Shown: one piece after another, positions 4,601-7,849 of the stretch
How positions within the stretch are numbered: the stretch's first letter is position 1
Layout of the letters: every line of letters starts with the position of its first letter
DNA from: Patescibacteria group bacterium
GTDB lineage: Bacteria > Patescibacteriota > Gracilibacteria > UM-FILTER-43-11
DNA: 7,849 nt
Assembly: GCA_029260955.1 (NCBI GenBank)
Contig: JAJDCF010000016.1
Location: 1-7,849, forward strand
Direction of reading: 5' to 3'
Translations under genes and position numbers: made by a program
The notes under the pieces: generated by a model
What the model saw: only the letters and a program-made list of their open reading frames with translations
Database searches by the model: none
What the model was told of the DNA's origin: nothing

Positions 4601-5952
4601 TGAGCAGACGAAAAAAGCCAAGGTATAAGCAGAAGCCTAAACCTAAGCGTAAGCCAAGTATGAAGCGAAGGCAAAAGGAGGATATGGGAACGCCAATAGA
4701 CGAAATCACAAAAGACATGGGTGGCATTCTGACTCGCCGACACGCTATTGCCGCTGGAGTATTGGCTCTTGGTGGTATAGCTGTATGGCGAGGCTGTTTA
4801 TCAGACACAGTCAAGGACACGTCAGAATCAGAAGAGATAACGCCCACCCCTTCAAGTAGTCCAGAATATGAACAGTGGGCTCCTAAAATTGAATTGCCAG
4901 AAATGACATTCAATTCAGATGATTTAGGATGGAGCCAGGAACAAAAAAGAAAGCATTTTTTCCCTAAGAATGCTAGGTTATCAAATATTCCTAAGCTTAA
5001 CGAAAACTTTGATCAGTTCAAGAAGGACTTATTACACAACATGACGGTTACCAAAGATCCGCAAGTACGTATGCAGCTTATACAGCGTTATGCTCAGCTC
5101 TTGTTGATGAATGCCTTTGGTAGCGAGCAGGTCCGTAGCAAAAACCTCGTTTTTGGTTCGCATGATTTTGATGGTGCCATAGACCAAATGAATGAATTTT
5201 TAGTCCCCAAGGGGGATTACGTGCTGACACGTGCTATCCCACAGAAAGGAGTAAGCATATCTTTTTATAAAATCGAAAAAATAGCTAGTGTAACAATGAA
5301 AATGGGGGACAAGTCAAAGGAATATCCAGTTGTCCATCTCGATAAACGTCAAAATTGCACCACAATTCCAGACTTGGACTACATGGATACTGAAGGTAGG
5401 TACTTTCCCGAGAGGCAGTACTTAATGATTAGTCCAAAGTTGGAATACGCTCATAAGGGCGTACGCGCGAGGCCGGATCTTTTTAAAGCAATGATTCAGT
5501 ATTCATTATTTCATGAAGGAATGCATGCTGCCTTTACAGATTTTTTTGGTGTTGAAGGAACATATAATGATGAAGTAGTTAAAAGAAAAGGTGATATTCA
5601 GTTGAAGAATTATAAATTGCCAGAAGCTGTGTACAAAAAGAGGCCTGCTGTTCAGGTCCATGAATTGGCAGGATGTGGTTACGGATTAATGCATTCGGGC
5701 CATGCTGCGCAGCAATTAGCCATGAATCTATTCAGGATGGGCACTGGCAACAACTATGATTTAGCCGTTCAATTGATAATGTCGCTCGTATCTCATTCGC
5801 AAAGTGTCGACGCCAACTTGAGAAGTAAAATGGTCAAGTCGCTAAGTGATAGAAGCTTTGAAGCAGCTATTAAGCAATTGTCGAATGAAGAAATACATCA
5901 GATTGGTGAGCAGATGGTGAAGTTAGCCATTTATCTGACGCGAGAAGACTAG
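4600..5952 (+). CDS. Exported HExxH metallopeptidase-like protein, paralogue 1
   Basis: A 450-aa protein of a family I do not recognise. In order: a Lys/Arg-rich cytoplasmic head (1-28); MGTPIDEITKD (29-39); a twin-arginine-like signal or anchor (T45-R46-R47-H48 then a hydrophobic core at about 49-63); an acidic Ser/Thr/Pro linker (about 68-90); then a mixed body. HEGMH at 305-309 fits the zinc-binding HExxH of metallopeptidases, with hydrophobic flanks. A second conserved motif, V-HELAGCGYGLMH (353-365), lies 44 residues later; its Glu355 is a candidate third zinc ligand of gluzincin type. The C-terminus HQIGEQMVKLAIYL is shared with the next gene. Predicted to act on the outer face of the membrane, anchored or released. 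Tat dependence is inferred; an uncleaved Sec anchor is the alternative. It has its own promoter, no Shine-Dalgarno, and a 19-base gap to its paralogue. Proteolysis is unproven. Confidence 0.7.
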   Translation: MSRRKKPRYKQKPKPKRKPSMKRRQKEDMGTPIDEITKDMGGILTRRHAIAAGVLALGGIAVWRGCLSDTVKDTSESEEITPTPSSSPEYEQWAPKIELPEMTFNSDDLGWSQEQKRKHFFPKNARLSNIPKLNENFDQFKKDLLHNMTVTKDPQVRMQLIQRYAQLLLMNAFGSEQVRSKNLVFGSHDFDGAIDQMNEFLVPKGDYVLTRAIPQKGVSISFYKIEKIASVTMKMGDKSKEYPVVHLDKRQNCTTIPDLDYMDTEGRYFPERQYLMISPKLEYAHKGVRARPDLFKAMIQYSLFHEGMHAAFTDFFGVEGTYNDEVVKRKGDIQLKNYKLPEAVYKKRPAVQVHELAGCGYGLMHSGHAAQQLAMNLFRMGTGNNYDLAVQLIMSLVSHSQSVDANLRSKMVKSLSDRSFEAAIKQLSNEEIHQIGEQMVKLAIYLTRED

Positions 5953-5971
5953 TTTTTATTGTTAATATATT

Positions 5972-7384
5972 ATGCGTAGAAGAAAAAAATCTAAGAATAG
6001 ACCTAAGTCTAAAGGAACTGAAAGGCGAAGAAAGCAGAAAGTGGATATGGGAACGCCAATCGCAGAGGTCACAAAAGACACAGGTGGTGTGCTCACACGC
6101 CGACACGCTATTGTCGCTGGAGTATTGGCCCTTGGCGGTATAGCTGTATGGCGTGCCAGTTTATCAAGCGCCATCGAAGATAGAACAGAAGAAGATAGAA
6201 CAGAATCAGAAGAAGTAGCTCCTGTCCCTTCAAGTAATCCTGAATACGATGAATGGGCTTCGAAAATTCACTTGCCTGAGGGAAAGTTCATGCGAGGTTC
6301 TGGAAAACTCAGGCCACTGAATATTCCGGAAGACAAGATGGACGCCTTTACCAAAAAATATGAAGACCTTCTCAGGGAAACCAAGCAGGCCTTAGCAGAA
6401 AAGGGTATTAGCAAAGAAAAGAAGGAGCAACTAGTAACCAAGTTTATAGGCAGTACGTTCAGAGAATACCACGTAGCTGCAGGTAGTAAGCGGAGGGAGG
6501 GAGAATTGGGGATAGGCTCAAAGGAGTTTGTCATGACTCAGCTTGAGCTCAACGATGTCCTGCTTCACATGGGCCACTTCATGTGGGCTAATTTGAAGCA
6601 TGATCAGCAAAAAAGTTTACTATCAATTTCTACGCTTGATGTAGAATCAATCGATAGCTTCCAGATACCTGAGAGGGAAGATGTTCACGAGGTGCCAGTG
6701 GTGAATGTGCATAATGAGCATCATCTTTTTGCGGATTCCGACGAAGCTATCCGCGAGGGGCGTTTGCATGGCGTCTATAACCAGACCAGTGAAACGATCA
6801 TCTATAATCAGGAGGGTGGACAGGCTCAAATCGCGGAGAGTATCAGATCATTTGAACAAAGAACTCAGAAAATGGGTCACCCTTTTAAATTCCCAAATAC
6901 AGATCAAATGGTCAACGACGGCGCTAATATGGCTCGGGCGCATGAACTTATGCATTATTGGTTGGCTGTCAAAGGATTTGAAGCGGGGGATAGGAAGGAT
7001 GCTAAGGACCGGGGGGACGTGGACATGGGTTCCTATAAAATTGGCGCCGATCACTATCGTGGCAGGTACAATACCTATGTTCACGAGTTGGCGGCGGTGG
7101 GCTACGGACTAATGCATGGTGGACAGATAACTCCCGCTTTCATAATAGCGATAGCGGGTGGTGAGCATCCGACTTACCAGTTAGCCCAGCAAATCCTAAT
7201 CAATGAATTGCTTAGCATAGCAAATCCTGTGCAGAAGAATAAGATCATAGACATACACTCAGATGGATCTTCTGAAATGGATTTGGACCAGTTAGCTGTG
7301 TTTATCAGCCAGATGCCACTCGAGAGGCTCCACAAAATTGGAGAGCGTATGGCCAAGCTGGGTACGTACTTAGCGGGTAAGTAG
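5972..7384 (+). CDS. Exported HExxH metallopeptidase-like protein, paralogue 2
   Basis: A 470-aa tandem paralogue of the preceding gene with the same architecture: basic head (1-24), MGTPIAEVTKD (26-36), twin-arginine-like T42-R43-R44-H45 with hydrophobic core at about 46-60, acidic linker (about 64-90), then the body. HELMH at 324-328 is a clean HExxH helix (ARAHELMHYW). V-HELAAVGYGLMH at 370-382 repeats the second motif of paralogue 1, with Glu372 as candidate third zinc ligand, at nearly the same distance. The C-terminus HKIGERMAKLGTYL matches too. Bodies are strongly diverged, while the signal region is nearly conserved at DNA level. The linker holds a 15-base tandem duplication (EDRTE twice, 69-78). 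It starts 19 bases after its neighbour, with an AT-rich gap and no clear promoter, so it is probably cotranscribed. Membrane-anchored or secreted zinc peptidase is an inference; the substrate is unknown. Confidence 0.72.
   Translation: MRRRKKSKNRPKSKGTERRRKQKVDMGTPIAEVTKDTGGVLTRRHAIVAGVLALGGIAVWRASLSSAIEDRTEEDRTESEEVAPVPSSNPEYDEWASKIHLPEGKFMRGSGKLRPLNIPEDKMDAFTKKYEDLLRETKQALAEKGISKEKKEQLVTKFIGSTFREYHVAAGSKRREGELGIGSKEFVMTQLELNDVLLHMGHFMWANLKHDQQKSLLSISTLDVESIDSFQIPEREDVHEVPVVNVHNEHHLFADSDEAIREGRLHGVYNQTSETIIYNQEGGQAQIAESIRSFEQRTQKMGHPFKFPNTDQMVNDGANMARAHELMHYWLAVKGFEAGDRKDAKDRGDVDMGSYKIGADHYRGRYNTYVHELAAVGYGLMHGGQITPAFIIAIAGGEHPTYQLAQQILINELLSIANPVQKNKIIDIHSDGSSEMDLDQLAVFISQMPLERLHKIGERMAKLGTYLAGK
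6176..6205 (+). repeat. 15-bp perfect tandem duplication in paralogue 2 linker
   Basis: GAAGATAGAACAGAA occurs twice back to back (6176-6190 and 6191-6205), in frame, encoding EDRTE-EDRTE. The equivalent linker of paralogue 1 is shorter and lacks it. Perfect identity suggests a recent slippage event in a length-tolerant acidic linker. Confidence 0.9.
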
Positions 7385-7390
7385 TAGGTT

Positions 7391-7399
7391 TGCTATACT
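7391..7399 (+). promoter_or_regulatory. Extended -10 promoter of tgt, probable leaderless start
   Basis: TG (7391-7392), one base, TATACT (7394-7399) forms an extended -10 element, five of six matches in the hexamer. No -35 is obvious. The ATG at 7406 lies only six bases after the box, about where transcription should begin, so the mRNA would have essentially no leader. Confidence 0.55.
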
Positions 7400-7405
7400 G
7401 GCCTC

Positions 7406-7849
7406 ATGTTTGAACTTACAAAAAAGTCAGGCTCAGCCAGACGTGGGGTTTTAAAAACCGCCCATGGGGATATTCAGACCCCCTTTTTTATGACGATTGG
7501 AACAGCGGGTGCGGTAAAAGGTCTAATTCCTTCCGAAGTCCGAGAGCTTGGAGGTCAGGTCATTCTTTCGAATACCTACCACCTACATCTGCGCCCAGGT
7601 GAGGACATTGTGGAAAAGGCAGGTGGGCTACATAAATTCATGAACTGGGACGGTCCGATATTAACTGACAGCGGTGGCTATCAGGTTTTTTCGCTAGCTA
7701 AAATCCGCAAGCTCAAAGAAGAAGGTGTAGAATTTCAGTCACATTTGGATGGTTCCAAAATATTCCTTTCGCCCGAAAAAGCCATAGAAATCCAGCAAAA
7801 GCTAGGTGCCGACATCATTATGTGCCTCGATGAGTGCCCAGCAGCCGAC
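7406..7849 (+). CDS. tgt: tRNA-guanine(34) transglycosylase, N-terminal part
   Basis: Tgt swaps guanine 34 in the anticodon of tRNA(Asp), tRNA(Asn), tRNA(His) and tRNA(Tyr) for the queuosine precursor preQ1. The window covers the first 148 codons of a protein usually near 370-380 aa, and the frame runs off the right edge without a stop. Recognisable blocks: RRGVLKTAHGDIQTPFFMTIGTAGAVKG (12-39), LSNTYHLHLRPG (54-65), TDSGGYQVFSL (87-97) and LDECP (141-145). Asp88 and Asp142 are 54 residues apart, the same as the base-recognition aspartates Asp102 and Asp156 of the Zymomonas mobilis enzyme. The C-terminal catalytic Asp and zinc site lie beyond the window. The gene starts 21 bases after paralogue 2 and has its own extended -10 box. 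Other queuosine genes are not seen here. Confidence 0.95.
   Translation, partial: MFELTKKSGSARRGVLKTAHGDIQTPFFMTIGTAGAVKGLIPSEVRELGGQVILSNTYHLHLRPGEDIVEKAGGLHKFMNWDGPILTDSGGYQVFSLAKIRKLKEEGVEFQSHLDGSKIFLSPEKAIEIQQKLGADIIMCLDECPAAD

Noticed and set aside
4561..4913. Minus-strand open frames opposite the start of paralogue 1, which resemble those at 5870-6174 opposite paralogue 2
   Set aside because: The resemblance follows from the conserved signal-coding DNA of the two paralogues. The frames have no start context or family features of their own.
6705..7112. Plus-strand open frame of 135 codons inside paralogue 2
   Set aside because: It lies in another frame of a gene whose own frame carries HExxH and the conserved second motif. 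The alternative translation has no recognisable features.
94..7849. UGA recoding (Gly or Trp), as in some candidate phyla
   Set aside because: All conserved genes read full length in the standard code with Trp as TGG and Gly as GGN, and no in-frame TGA was found inside a gene. Only the lack of TGA as a stop is notable.
1..7849. CRISPR array, tRNA or rRNA genes, insertion sequences, attachment sites
   Set aside because: I saw no regularly spaced repeats, cloverleaf-like segments, transposase motifs or terminal inverted repeats.

Overview
The window is a gene-dense bacterial segment with every supported gene on the + strand. The best guess for the source is an uncultivated lineage of the Candidate Phyla Radiation (Patescibacteria) type. 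Reasons: housekeeping genes sit beside unfamiliar short genes; no start codon has a visible Shine-Dalgarno sequence; sigma70-like -35/-10 boxes lie very close to starts; and all ten visible stop codons are TAG (6) or TAA (4), never TGA. The placement is inference. The code reads normally, with no in-frame TGA inside any gene.

Layout. Positions 1-93 are a short GC-rich stretch that may be the edge of something on the other strand. A housekeeping block follows: coaE (dephospho-CoA kinase, 94-669) and gatB (amidotransferase subunit B, 697-2121, with its own promoter). From 2160 to 3806 lies a compact metal/metalloid- or redox-type island. It holds an ArsR-family repressor with a Cys-Cys-x5-Cys-Cys tail, a 47-residue peptide with seven cysteines, a strong terminator, a four-helix membrane protein, an AhpD/carboxymuconolactone-decarboxylase-like CxxC protein and a 57-residue Cys/His-rich putative lipoprotein. 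Two nearly identical dyad operators sit in front of the regulator and of the Cys-rich peptide, so these two units probably form one regulon.

Then come clpP (3939-4529, with an extended -10 promoter) and two tandem paralogues (4600-5952, 5972-7384). Each has a basic N-terminus, a twin-arginine-like signal or anchor, an acidic linker and a body with HExxH plus a second conserved motif HELAxxGYGLMH. They look like exported zinc-metallopeptidase-like proteins of a family I do not recognise. Their promoter is followed by a perfect 9-bp inverted repeat touching the first start codon. The window ends inside tgt (tRNA-guanine transglycosylase), whose -10 box is so close to its ATG that a leaderless mRNA is likely.

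The best candidates for something undescribed are the ArsR/Cys-peptide/lipoprotein island and the tandem exported HExxH paralogues.
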